A stretch of DNA of 64,000 bases from Bacteroidota bacterium (GTDB taxonomy: Bacteria; Bacteroidota; Bacteroidia; Chitinophagales; Chitinophagaceae): the NCBI GenBank assembly GCA_023428755.1, contig JAEYWX010000012.1, positions 124,001 through 188,000 on the forward strand, read 5' to 3'. Shown in pieces: positions 1 through 7,301 of this stretch; position 1 is the stretch's first letter, and each line of letters begins with the position of its first letter. Under the pieces are notes generated by a model. That model was not told the origin of the DNA. It was given only the letters and a program-made list of their open reading frames with translations, and searched no databases. The translations under genes and the position numbers were made by a program.

Positions 1-136
1 GTCCAGTTGCATTAATTTTTTGGATAAGTTCCTCCACATTGGCCCAGCCGTTTTCATCCAGTTGAAGACCGATGGTTTCGGGTTTATGGCGGAGTATGAG
101 GCTGAGGAATTTGCTGAGGTGTCTATGTTGTTTCAT
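1..136 (-). CDS. kptA: RNA 2'-phosphotransferase KptA/Tpt1, N-terminal part (cut by window edge)
   Basis: Only the first 45 codons lie in the window; the gene runs leftward off the edge. The ATG is at 134-136. The visible protein opens with KFLSLILRHKPE, followed by a GLQLDENGWANVEEL stretch, which is the conserved N-terminal signature of KptA/Tpt1 proteins. The family removes an internal 2'-phosphate from RNA by transfer to NAD, a step of tRNA splicing in eukaryotes whose bacterial substrate is unclear. It lies 91 bp downstream of an HNH nuclease gene on the same strand, so cotranscription is possible. The catalytic C-terminal domain cannot be checked here. Confidence 0.85.
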   Translation of the reverse strand, partial: MKQHRHLSKFLSLILRHKPETIGLQLDENGWANVEELIQKINATG

Positions 137-227
137 GGTGTTGGGCAAATCTAAAAAATACATTTTGTATCTGCTACAAATCGTTCTTTTCTATCATCCA
201 CACGTAAATTATTTGTGGTAATCATTC

Positions 228-1001
228 TCAAGGGTTAAAAAAATCATTATGCTGTTTCAACAATTCTTTAGCCGGTAAAAACTTATCGGGTAAGTTTATT
301 TGTTTGCCTTCAAGCATCAGAAAGTTTTGGGTAATGGATATTTGTGGATTTTTTGTTTTTAGATTGGATGAAACACGCAGGGTATAGTCGTTTGCATTGA
401 TGGTGATAAGCCCAGCGTCGAAAGCCTTATCATGTAGTGGATTGAGACAAAGGCCGTTCATGGGATTGAGCCTGTTCTTTTCGTCTTTACTCCACGGTGT
501 AATATGGCTGGCAATTAATAGTTGTGGATTGTTGATGCCAGTTATGCAGCAAGTATTATTGTAAGTGGCCATGACCACCTTACGAAACACCGACTGATTG
601 ACTCTTGTTTTGACCAAGCGTTCCTTTTCTTTACCCTCTTTGGGTATATCTGAAGTATCGATGTTATTCAGCTTTTCAATGGTGGTGTGTTTTTGTTTTG
701 CCAATAGTTCTTCACTTGCTATTAAAGCTGCATCCCAATTGCTGAAAAAGTCGTTCCATATTTCAGCATCAAGCTTACTCGTATTGGGCAGACCTTTGAT
801 GCCTCTTGCTTTCAAGGTGGGATCGAAGCTGGCGAAGTTGCCAAGCTTGCGTGCAATGGCACTTGGCGAACGTGGAATGAGCTGTGATAACGCAATGATA
901 TCTGCATTGCCCTTGTGCATTTTTCCAAAGGGGAGTTTGCAATAAAGATTTACTGCAAGAATTAATTCGTCTTTTGTCCAGAGTGATTGACCTTCTTTCA
1001 T
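228..1001 (-). CDS. HNH endonuclease family protein
   Basis: This 257-residue protein has a C-terminal HNH nuclease module at about residues 150-200. Visible elements are paired cysteines at 151-152, SHI with His166, a central Asn at 179 or 182, and LHDKAFD with His190. This arrangement matches the HNH_2 type often found in restriction or accessory regions. The N-terminal 100 residues are rich in charged and aromatic residues and I do not recognise them; they may recognise a target. The gene starts 6 bp after the end of a small zinc-ribbon gene and precedes kptA. Nuclease activity follows from the motif. The biological target, whether phage, plasmid or self RNA or DNA, is unknown. Confidence 0.8.
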   Translation of the reverse strand: MKEGQSLWTKDELILAVNLYCKLPFGKMHKGNADIIALSQLIPRSPSAIARKLGNFASFDPTLKARGIKGLPNTSKLDAEIWNDFFSNWDAALIASEELLAKQKHTTIEKLNNIDTSDIPKEGKEKERLVKTRVNQSVFRKVVMATYNNTCCITGINNPQLLIASHITPWSKDEKNRLNPMNGLCLNPLHDKAFDAGLITINANDYTLRVSSNLKTKNPQISITQNFLMLEGKQINLPDKFLPAKELLKQHNDFFNP

Positions 1002-1007
1002 TTGCAG

Positions 1008-1181
1008 TTAGATTAACTGCCACAATTTAAGGGAATAATTATCCTCTTCTTCATAGCAGATTAAAGCGCAGTTTTTGTTTAAACATTGTTGTACATAACG
1101 TTTGGCGTTTGTATGATAAAAATCTCCGAGGGTTTCGCATCGTGCGCTGCAATGAGGGCAGGTGAACGGTTGCTCATTCAT
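1008..1181 (-). CDS. small zinc-ribbon-like protein
   Basis: This is a 57-residue ORF with an ATG at 1179-1181; a GTG further upstream is possible but less likely. It contains CPHC at residues 8-11, another Cys at 15, and a C-x4-C-x3-C cluster at 33-42, suggesting one zinc-ribbon fold. It ends 6 bp before the HNH nuclease start on the same strand, so the two are probably translated from one mRNA. I do not recognise a named family. It could be a nucleic-acid-binding accessory of the nuclease, which is inference from position only. Confidence 0.6.
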   Translation of the reverse strand: MNEQPFTCPHCSARCETLGDFYHTNAKRYVQQCLNKNCALICYEEEDNYSLKLWQLI

Positions 1182-1445
1182 TAAAAATATCTCTAGTGGC
1201 TGTATTAGGTTGGTAGTGATCATTGTGCAAAATACCTGTAGGATGATCTGTAGCATTGGCTTTTCAGTCACATTTAAAAATAGTGGTTGTTGGGTTCGCC
1301 AGATCTTTCAGCCAGTTTAGGATACCGGCCGGTGGGCCCTCCTTCACAAAGGTTTCGGAGGGCAGGCACCCCTGCCAACGCAATGGCTTAAGCGGGTGAC
1401 ACACCGAGGGGGCGTTTGGACCGGGAGGATGGTTGCGTTCTAAGT

Positions 1446-1473
1446 CGGTCAGACCGGCGGGGCCGGGCCGACC
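1446..1473 (+). repeat. interspersed 28-bp GC-rich repeat, copy 1
   Basis: The core reads CGGTCAGACCGGC then GGGGCCGGGCCGACC. Five copies in the same orientation occur in this window: 1446, 2250, 5743, 7025 and 7188. Copies 1, 2 and 5 are identical over 28 bp; the other two differ at two positions each. The CCGGC and GCCGG parts can pair as a small hairpin. All five lie outside genes, which suggests a mobile palindromic element rather than a regulatory site of one gene. Confidence 0.75.
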
Positions 1474-1493
1474 GGTGCGTACCTGCCTATTGA

Positions 1494-1652
1494 TCAGGGT
1501 TTCGGAAGGATGTGGCCTGAGGTGGCGTTGCCTTTCTGATCGAGGTAGCGGTCGATGGCGTCCTGCATATCCCGCAGGGCCATGGAAGCTTCCTGGTAGT
1601 TGGTAGTGTTGATTTCGACTTGGTTATTTTCTTTCAGGATGCTGCTCTGACT
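1494..1652 (-). pseudogene. possible gene remnant with a coding-like open frame
   Basis: Reading leftward between two stops gives about 52 codons that look protein-like, including the stretch EASMALRDMQDAIDRYLDQK. No start codon is found before an internal Met about a third of the way in, and no family is recognised. It may be the 3' end of a gene whose 5' part was lost next to the repeats. Confidence is low because the frame is short. Confidence 0.3.
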
Positions 1653-1713
1653 TCATGTCATACATGATGTAGTGGCATATTTTATGAGTAATCTTTTGAC
1701 TAAATACTTTAAA

Positions 1714-1836
1714 ATGGCGAAATCAACTACTTCGAAGCCAACTCAGGCTCCAAAGCCTGCAGCTAATCCGAATTACCCCAGCACTACCGGAAAGCCATCT
1801 GGTGGAGGAAGAGGTAATACACCAAAAGGAAAATAA
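1714..1836 (+). CDS. small basic hypothetical protein (40 aa)
   Basis: A 40-codon ORF runs from an ATG at 1714 to a TAA at 1834-1836. It encodes a Lys/Thr/Pro/Gly/Ser-rich peptide starting MAKSTTSKPTQAPKP and ending GGGRGNTPKGK, with no acidic residue. A perfect 14-bp-stem terminator starts 25 bp after the stop, which strongly suggests a real transcription unit in an otherwise gene-poor zone. The composition suggests a disordered, cationic protein that might bind nucleic acid. No family was recognised. The 53-residue ORF at 11172 has a similar composition and a GGGxxNT motif. Confidence 0.6.
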   Translation: MAKSTTSKPTQAPKPAANPNYPSTTGKPSGGGRGNTPKGK

Positions 1837-1861
1837 GCGACCCAGGTCATTTATTTTCGTG

Positions 1862-1897
1862 AATGTCTGCATCTCATAGCGCAGAGATGCAGACATT
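1862..1897 (+). terminator. rho-independent terminator of the 40-aa ORF
   Basis: The left arm AATGTCTGCATCTC at 1862-1875 pairs perfectly with GAGATGCAGACATT at 1884-1897 across an 8-nt loop. T residues follow the right arm. The placement just after the small ORF fits its 3' end. Confidence 0.85.
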
Positions 1898-2058
1898 TTT
1901 CGTTTATACGTGTTGTTATATGAGTGTTTTAGTTCATGCAGGCTGCATACGCATTAAGACCGGGAAGAACAATGGTCGAGTTTGAGGAGGCGTAACGAAG
2001 GTGAGAGCGGCTGCCTTGTTTTATGGTTCGCCGGTGGGCCACCCTTGCCCATATGTTT

Positions 2059-2630
2059 GATGCGGCGCTTCGCTGGCATTTGTTATCACACAGAGGGCAC
2101 GGAGAACACAGAGGGATATTGTTGCTCCTGAAACGTTCAGGCCGGGATTAAAGATCAGCCGGTGGGCCACCCTTGCCCACACGCTATGGCTTAAGCGGGT
2201 GACTCACCGAGAGGGGCGTTTTGACCGGGAGGATGGTTGCGTTCTAAGTCGGTCAGACCGGCGGGGCCGGGCCGACCTTTGCTTTTCTTTGGAGGTGGGG
2301 GTATTCTTGTCCATTTTTTTGATGCGGCGCTGTGCTGGCATTTGTTATCACACAGAGGGAACGGAGGGCGCAGAGGGGTTGCTGCGCTACGCTTATCAAT
2401 TGTTGGCCACTCCTGCCCGACTGGTGACATTCCCATCCGGACCGGCACGGGCAGGCAGGCGGGGATGGACGCAGAAGATCACAGATGAAAACAGATAAGC
2501 CACGAATTGCTCGAATTGACACGAATGTGCTTACTGGCTGATCGTTGGGTTGCTACGGATACATTCATTTGATGCGGCGCTGCGCTGGCATTTGTTATCA
2601 CACAGAGAACACAGAGAGCGCAGAGAAAGA
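2059..2630 (+). repeat. three spaced copies of a GATGCGGCGCT...TTGTTATCACACAGAG unit
   Basis: Copies begin at 2059, 2321 and 2571, so spacing is 262 and 250 bp. Each has GATGCGGCGCT, a variable 3-base stretch, then CTGGCATTTGTTATCACACA, then a purine-rich tract of GGCACGGAG, CACAGAG or CGCAGAG words. The similarity extends over about 55 bp per copy. Spacers between copies are unrelated apart from other repeats, so this is not a CRISPR array. Confidence 0.75.
2250..2277 (+). repeat. interspersed 28-bp GC-rich repeat, copy 2
   Basis: Identical over 28 bp to the copy at 1446-1473. It ends a longer direct repeat: 2186-2277 matches 1383-1473, with only a few changes and one indel. Confidence 0.75.
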
Positions 2631-2709
2631 TGTTTTACTGAGCTCTGTGTCTTTGTGTCTCTGTGGTTCAAAAAATGATTGTGTGATTGTTTGTGTTTCA
2701 CTACAGGCA

Positions 2710-3609
2710 TTATTCTTTTCCAAACCGGTAACGCAAACCCAGCTCCCAATAAAACGTATTCTCCAGCACTTCCTTTGTTACAGTACCATTCTCGGTAAAG
2801 CTGGAAGGGCTTTGCGGGAATACATACACCGGATTAAACTGTAAGGTAAACCGGTTGAACGCAAATGTTACAGGTGCACTTACCTCCAGCGACAGTAGTT
2901 TAAAGGCGGCTGATTCTACCAGCATGCCTGTTGTTGCAGTTGCCGGTCCACCGGTACCGCCTCCCGGTCCGTTACCATTACCAGCACCGCCCTGCATACC
3001 ATAATGCCTGCTGCTGTAATAGGCATCGTAATACCGTTGCGTACCAAAAAAAGTGTAAAAAACGGGTGTAATACTCAGCCGGTCGGCTGCCAGGTAAAAA
3101 GGACGGCTGAGTTCAATGCCGGTAAAAAAATCACTGCTGCTGCCAAAACTTGCCATCGCATCTGCATAAACTGAAACAACATCGTACACATTGTAACCGA
3201 AATAAGCCAACCCGTAACCGCTCATAGCCGATTGCACATTGTAACTGTTTTCAGCAAAAAAGTATTTGCTGAACTGCACACCTGTTGCCAGTTGCTGGTT
3301 GCTGTAACGGTAACCGCCTGTAAAAGTATACAAATCGATCCCGTTTTCATTTGCTCCCGTAAGCAGGGAGAGTGACCCCTGAGCATACACTCCCGATTTG
3401 TGAAACCAGCCAATACCCGGTCGCAAGTAAGGAACAGCTACCGAATCTTTACGGCCTGCAAAAACAATATTGCTGATGTAATCGGCACTCAGTTCAACAT
3501 ACGATTTTTTTGTACCCGATGTTATTGCAGAGCTGTCAGCTTCTGTTTGCGCAGTTGCCTGCAAAACAAAGAGCAGGCACAGCATTACCACAATAGAAAC
3601 CTGTTTCAT
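2710..3609 (-). CDS. outer-membrane beta-barrel-like hypothetical protein
   Basis: A 299-residue protein with a clear signal peptide at residues 1-20 ending in ATAQ. The mature part has many alternating hydrophobic and aromatic segments rich in Tyr, Phe and Ser. It ends in YWELGLRYRFGKE, which resembles a terminal beta-strand of an outer-membrane barrel. A Gly/Pro/Asn-rich loop lies at about 205-228, with stretches such as GNGNGPGGGTGGP, and is probably an exposed loop. No specific family or ligand is recognised. It follows the DUF6799-like gene by 86 bp on the same strand and may share its transcript. Confidence 0.65.
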   Translation of the reverse strand: MKQVSIVVMLCLLFVLQATAQTEADSSAITSGTKKSYVELSADYISNIVFAGRKDSVAVPYLRPGIGWFHKSGVYAQGSLSLLTGANENGIDLYTFTGGYRYSNQQLATGVQFSKYFFAENSYNVQSAMSGYGLAYFGYNVYDVVSVYADAMASFGSSSDFFTGIELSRPFYLAADRLSITPVFYTFFGTQRYYDAYYSSRHYGMQGGAGNGNGPGGGTGGPATATTGMLVESAAFKLLSLEVSAPVTFAFNRFTLQFNPVYVFPQSPSSFTENGTVTKEVLENTFYWELGLRYRFGKE

Positions 3610-3695
3610 AAAAAATGAATTACAGTGAAAAGGAGGTACACCTGTTTATACCACCGGTACCAGGTGTAACTCCTGCAATTGTTTTTTGAATTTGT

Positions 3696-4121
3696 TTATT
3701 GTCCGCCACGTTTTTGGCGGTTGCCACTGCCCTGGCTTCCACGGTTCATATTGCTGTTTTGATTGCGGTTCATTTGACTTTGCCGCATCATTTTGTTTTT
3801 GTTGAATTTGTTTTGATTACGGTACTGGTTACCGTTCATGTCCAGGCATTCACCGTTACGCAGGCGTAACTGTGTTTTGTCTTTTAACTGGCAGGTGCCA
3901 TCCGGATTACAAATGGTTCCGTTTTTTAGCTGAACCTGTTTTTGAAGCTGGGTGCGTTCACCGTTATGGTATTGGTAAAATTTACCATCCTGAAACATCA
4001 GGTGATCTTCCTGGTGAATACGATCTCTTTTTTGAATCCTGTCTTTTTGTTGTGTTTGATCCTGTGCATACAATACACTTCCTGCCAGCAAAAGGGCAAG
4101 AATCATCATCATCTTTTTCAT
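3696..4121 (-). CDS. secreted DUF6799-like protein
   Basis: A 141-residue protein with a signal peptide (residues 1-19, ending in LYA before QDQ). Residues 40-95 show the repeated pattern FQDGKFYQYHNGE, LKNGTICNPDGT, LRLRNGECLDMNGN. I associate this pattern with DUF6799 proteins of Bacteroidota. The C-terminal 45 residues are Asn/Gln/Arg/Met-rich and probably disordered. It is extracytoplasmic, and its function is unknown. It is the first gene of a likely two-gene leftward unit with the beta-barrel gene. Confidence 0.65.
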   Translation of the reverse strand: MKKMMMILALLLAGSVLYAQDQTQQKDRIQKRDRIHQEDHLMFQDGKFYQYHNGERTQLQKQVQLKNGTICNPDGTCQLKDKTQLRLRNGECLDMNGNQYRNQNKFNKNKMMRQSQMNRNQNSNMNRGSQGSGNRQKRGGQ

Positions 4122-4529
4122 GATGCCGATTTTAGTTGTTAAGAATAAATAAGGTCTTTACCAAACGGGTAAAGCCTGTGTTAGAAATCAGCGGGATGGT
4201 TTGTTCATTATTCCATGGGAGTTGCCTTTTAAACGACGGCATTTGAACTGGCGATTACAGAAGTTGTAAAACTTCTTCTATTTCTATAAGACGACAACAA
4301 CAATAAATGTTTACACCTGCCTTCTGAAAACAGGGCATGATTGTCGTCAGTTTTATTTTAGAAAGAAGATAAGCCCGGGTCGTTTGCTGAAACTGCAAAA
4401 GTGGAATTGTATTGGTTGTAACCTATATCAATAGAAGAGGTAACAACTGGCTTGTTCAACCGACGTGCATCTTCGGGTTACTTTACCAACGAAATGCATA
4501 GTTGAAGAAGGTGTTGTTTCTCTTTCCGC
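4122..4529. other. intergenic region without a recognised gene
   Basis: No open frame here looks coding. A small perfect palindrome, AGAAGTT-GTAA-AACTTCT, lies at 4259-4276, upstream of the DUF6799-like gene, and could be an operator or mRNA hairpin. Nothing else is recognised. Confidence 0.5.
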
Positions 4530-5180
4530 TTAGTTTTTCTCGTAAATATTGAAGATGCGTTTTACAGCCGATACAATGGTTGTGGCAAGAATAGCACCGG
4601 AGAAGGCGAGGAAAATATCTTTTTGAGCATCCCAGATATCGCCCTGTGTACCGAGGTAGGCATCGCCTTGTGCTTTGAAAAACACATCAGCTACGGCCCA
4701 TTCGATGAGCTCATAAAATGCACTGATGGAAAGGGTGATTTCAATGGGTAATATCCACGATACGAGTTTGGGATAGCCCACCCATTTCAAAAACAATTCC
4801 CGCATTGGGTAAGCCAGCAAAAAACCAAAACTGAAATGCACAATCCGGTCGTAGTGATTCCGCTCTGTCGCAAACACATCTTTCAACCAATAGCCAAACG
4901 GATTTTCGGCGTAGGTATATTTTGATCCATACACATGCAAACAGAGATATACACAAACCAGCAGGTAACTCAAATCGCTGAACTGATACTTGCGGTAGCT
5001 GATCAGCAGGAACAACACAAACAAAAACGTGAGTGTATTTTCGAGTAACCAGTTGTTGATATCGGTGGTACCAACGAACGTATTGATCCAGATACCGGCG
5101 AAAACGGTGAGGAAGATCCAGAGCCAGTAATTTTTGAAAAACGGTGTGCGGTAGCTGGAAATCGCAAGACTGAACGGCAT
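4530..5180 (-). CDS. DUF2238 (YjdF-like) inner-membrane protein
   Basis: A 216-residue protein starting at the ATG at 5178-5180; the longer frame would need a TTG. It has about six hydrophobic segments and the family signature YDRIVHFSFGFLLAYPMRE. A downstream ISAFYELIEWAVADVFF motif and GTQGDIWDAQKD near the C-terminus are also typical of DUF2238/YjdF membrane proteins. The function of the family is not established. It is divergent from the CxxCH lipoprotein gene, with a 74-bp gap that must hold both promoters. Confidence 0.8.
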   Translation of the reverse strand: MPFSLAISSYRTPFFKNYWLWIFLTVFAGIWINTFVGTTDINNWLLENTLTFLFVLFLLISYRKYQFSDLSYLLVCVYLCLHVYGSKYTYAENPFGYWLKDVFATERNHYDRIVHFSFGFLLAYPMRELFLKWVGYPKLVSWILPIEITLSISAFYELIEWAVADVFFKAQGDAYLGTQGDIWDAQKDIFLAFSGAILATTIVSAVKRIFNIYEKN

Positions 5181-5254
5181 GTGGTTTTGGTTTGGAAGCA
5201 AGATAAGCGATGTAAAAGAATTCTCTTTTCAGGAATTGATTTTAATTTAAGGGT

Positions 5255-5704
5255 ATGAAAGCATTCCTTGTTTTGATTGCGATCGTGTGTGGCATGTTGT
5301 TATTGGTTCAGTGCAGCAGTACCAATGTCGAAAATAAAAAAGACCTCGATGAAAACATGATCGACCTGGCCATGTATGCTGATAACCTTGGATTGTACCT
5401 GCGTAAACAGGATGCAGCTTATGCATCGTGGTTACTGGAGGGAATGGACAGTACCTTGCGGGTGCTGACTGTAACATTTACCGAACACCGCAAACTGGTG
5501 CGGCCGTTTAAACAATCATACCGGAAAGAACTGGCTCCACCCATTAACGATATCCGCAGGGCGTTGCAAAAAACTGATTTCCCTGCGGCTGTTGCATCGT
5601 ACCGTTTACTCATTAACAACTGCAACGATTGCCATATTGATCTGGAGATCGATAAAACGGTGGTGGACTGGAGTAAAGAGGGGGTGCATGAGCAGCGTTA
5701 TTAA
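5255..5704 (+). CDS. lipoprotein with a single CxxCH haem-binding motif
   Basis: A 149-residue protein with a lipoprotein signal (hydrophobic residues 3-18, lipobox LVQC with Cys20). The mature part is helical. Near the C-terminus is NNCNDCHIDLEID, a CxxCH motif that normally binds c-type haem covalently. A distal Met or His ligand is not obvious. The form resembles small cytochrome c-prime or di-haem-like domains in Bacteroidota, but I cannot assign the family firmly. It is probably a periplasm-facing electron carrier or sensor. Confidence 0.6.
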   Translation: MKAFLVLIAIVCGMLLLVQCSSTNVENKKDLDENMIDLAMYADNLGLYLRKQDAAYASWLLEGMDSTLRVLTVTFTEHRKLVRPFKQSYRKELAPPINDIRRALQKTDFPAAVASYRLLINNCNDCHIDLEIDKTVVDWSKEGVHEQRY

Positions 5705-5742
5705 GAGGGTGTTTGGTGAATTGCTGTATGCGTTTTTGTTTA

Positions 5743-5770
5743 CGGTCAGACCAGCGGAGCCGGGCCGACC
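5743..5770 (+). repeat. interspersed 28-bp GC-rich repeat, copy 3
   Basis: Reads CGGTCAGACCAGCGGAGCC then GGGCCGACC, with two differences from copies 1, 2 and 5. It sits between the lipoprotein stop and the convergent Fic gene. Confidence 0.7.
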
Positions 5771-5789
5771 GCAACAGCAGGATTGTTAC

Positions 5790-6899
5790 CTACAGTTCAA
5801 CGAGTACATAACTCGTACTTCGTCCGCCACCTACTTCCTTTTCCAGTATTTTCTTGTGCAACAAATCCTGTATATCCCGCAGGGCTGTATCCGTTGATGT
5901 TTTGGCGATCTTCGCCCATTTGGAACTGGTAAGTTTTCCTTCAAAACCATCCAGCAGTTTATTGAGTAAAAGACGTTGCCGTTGGTTCAACTGAGTGGCA
6001 GCATGCCTTTCCCAAAAGCGGGCTTTCTGCAATATGGCAGCCAGTGTTTCATCGGTTGCCAGCAAAGAGCGGTTCAAACATTCGAGAAACCAACGTAACC
6101 AGGTGGTAATGTCAAGCGATCCTTTTTGAGTGGTTTCTAACACATGATAATATTCTTTTCGTTCTTTCCGGATCTGGGCACTCATACTATAGAAACGACG
6201 AGCTGAACCGTCGGCCCTTGCCAGTTGCAGATCGGCAATGGCACGGGCGATCCGTCCATTTCCATCATCAAACGGGTGAATGGTTACAAACCACAGGTGG
6301 GCCAGTGCTGCTTTCAACAGTGGGTCGTTGGAGGTATCCTGGTTAAACCATTCAATAAATTGTTCCATTTCTGCAGGAAGCCGTTCAGCATCAGGTGCCT
6401 GAAAATGCACCGTTTCTTTTCCGGAAGCGCCCGACACCACCTGCATGGGGTCGTCTGTTGTATGCTCCCGCCACGCTCCAACTTGTACTTTGTGCATGCC
6501 GCTGTAACCCGTAGGAAAAAGAGCTGCATGCCAGCTAAACAGGCGGTTGGCAGATAAGGGTTGTTGAAACTGCTGGGTAGCATCGAGCATCATTTCAACA
6601 ACTCCTTCCACATGCCGGTCGGCCGGAACAAGACCTGCGATATCGATGCCTAGCCGGCGGGCAATGGAAGAACGCACCTGTTCTGCATCAAGCTGTTCTC
6701 CCTCAATTTCACTTGATTTAAGCACATCCAATGTGAGCGTTTGAAGTGTGGCTTCCGTTTGTAAAGAAAAACCCAGGCCGTCCATTCGTCCAAGCAGCCG
6801 GCTTTGCCGGTTTTTTGTTTCGGCAAGCAAAGGAGCGATTGGCTCATTGCTCCATGTAAACCTGGGCCAGCTTGATAGTTGATGGATGTAAACGGCCAT
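5790..6899 (-). CDS. Fic family protein with C-terminal winged helix
   Basis: A 369-residue Fic protein. The catalytic motif HPFDDGNGR is complete at residues 208-216, so AMP transfer to a target hydroxyl is expected. An inhibitory motif of the S-x3-E-G type is present upstream (S62 to G67 in KSSEIEGE), which makes it a self-inhibited class with the helix N-terminal to the Fic core. The first 90 residues match the DUF4172-type N-terminus. Residues about 300-369 look like a winged helix-turn-helix. The upstream region holds six 11-bp boxes in a regular array, so autoregulation is likely. The target protein is unknown. Confidence 0.9.
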   Translation of the reverse strand: MAVYIHQLSSWPRFTWSNEPIAPLLAETKNRQSRLLGRMDGLGFSLQTEATLQTLTLDVLKSSEIEGEQLDAEQVRSSIARRLGIDIAGLVPADRHVEGVVEMMLDATQQFQQPLSANRLFSWHAALFPTGYSGMHKVQVGAWREHTTDDPMQVVSGASGKETVHFQAPDAERLPAEMEQFIEWFNQDTSNDPLLKAALAHLWFVTIHPFDDGNGRIARAIADLQLARADGSARRFYSMSAQIRKERKEYYHVLETTQKGSLDITTWLRWFLECLNRSLLATDETLAAILQKARFWERHAATQLNQRQRLLLNKLLDGFEGKLTSSKWAKIAKTSTDTALRDIQDLLHKKILEKEVGGGRSTSYVLVEL

Positions 6900-6912
6900 T
6901 TAAAAGAAATTT

Positions 6913-7013
6913 TGCGGTGAATATACGAATTAATCGCCGCATGAATATCTATTCGCCGCAAATTATGCGGTGAATAGAGGAGTTAATCGCCGCATGAATG
7001 TTTATTCGCCGCA
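6913..7013. promoter_or_regulatory. candidate operator array upstream of fic: six 11-bp boxes
   Basis: Boxes of the form TGCGGYGAATA, or the TGCGGCGATTA variant, occur at 6913-6923 (+), 6931-6941 (-), 6950-6960 (-), 6966-6976 (+), 6984-6994 (-) and 7003-7013 (-). Start-to-start spacing is 18, 19, 16, 18 and 19 bp. The array is a tandem duplication of a three-box unit with a 53-bp period. It begins 14 bp upstream of the Fic start codon. It is likely a binding site for a regulator, possibly the Fic protein's own winged helix. Confidence 0.6.
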
Positions 7014-7024
7014 AAAATCAGCTG

Positions 7025-7052
7025 CGGTCAGACCGGCGGAGCAGGGCCGACC
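7025..7052 (+). repeat. interspersed 28-bp GC-rich repeat, copy 4
   Basis: Matches copy 1 except for two positions in the centre and GGCCGG region. It lies 12 bp beyond the box array upstream of fic. Confidence 0.7.
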
Positions 7053-7301
7053 TTTCTTTTCTGCAATCTCTGCTTCCCTGCGTGGACCGTTTTTCACGCT
7101 GAGAGGCGAAGGACGCAGAGCTTTTTCTGCGGAAGAATTAACTATGAGCATGTTCAAACTCTCTACTTATTCCCACTCTTACCTGATCGGTCAGACCGGC
7201 GGGGCCGGGCCGACCTTGTGCGTCTATCATTTGCCGATTGCTTATTGGCGATTGCCAATTCTTCTGCCTTCTCTGTGTCTATTTGTGTTCATCCGTGGCC
7301 A
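7053..7301. other. repeat-containing gap between fic and the ABC exporter
   Basis: No gene is seen. The stretch holds a degenerate CACGCTGAGAGGCGAAGGACGC tract near 7090-7115, resembling the purine-rich tracts of the 2.0-2.6 kb zone, and another 28-bp repeat at 7188. A CTCTGTGTCTATTTGTGTTC tract near 7270 resembles one at about 2645. Confidence 0.5.
7188..7215 (+). repeat. interspersed 28-bp GC-rich repeat, copy 5
   Basis: Identical over 28 bp to copies 1 and 2. It lies about 90 bp beyond the ABC exporter stop codon. Confidence 0.75.

Larger units (their letters stand above)
1182..1713. other. gene-poor repeat region left of the small ORF
   Basis: No convincing complete gene is seen here. 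Positions 1383-1473 are repeated almost exactly at 2186-2277. The shared block holds a GGGTGACNCACCGAG motif and ends in the GGTCAGACC...GGGCCGACC element described separately. Positions 1494-1652 hold a short open frame on the minus strand. The rest shows no structure I can name. Confidence 0.6.
1898..2709. other. gene-poor zone of decayed interspersed repeats
   Basis: About 800 bp without a gene I can support; the open frames here overlap repeats and look random. It holds GGTGGGCCACCC palindromes near 2032 and 2161, the second copy of the 1383-1473 block, one 28-bp GC-rich element, and three copies of a unit that starts GATGCGGCGCT. Degenerate CACAGAG/CGCAGAG tracts follow each of those units. 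It looks like a landing site for several repeat families. Confidence 0.6.

Noticed and set aside
2059..2630. possible CRISPR array from three spaced repeats
   Set aside because: Spacing is about 250-262 bp, copies are diverged, spacers contain other repeats and no cas gene is present.
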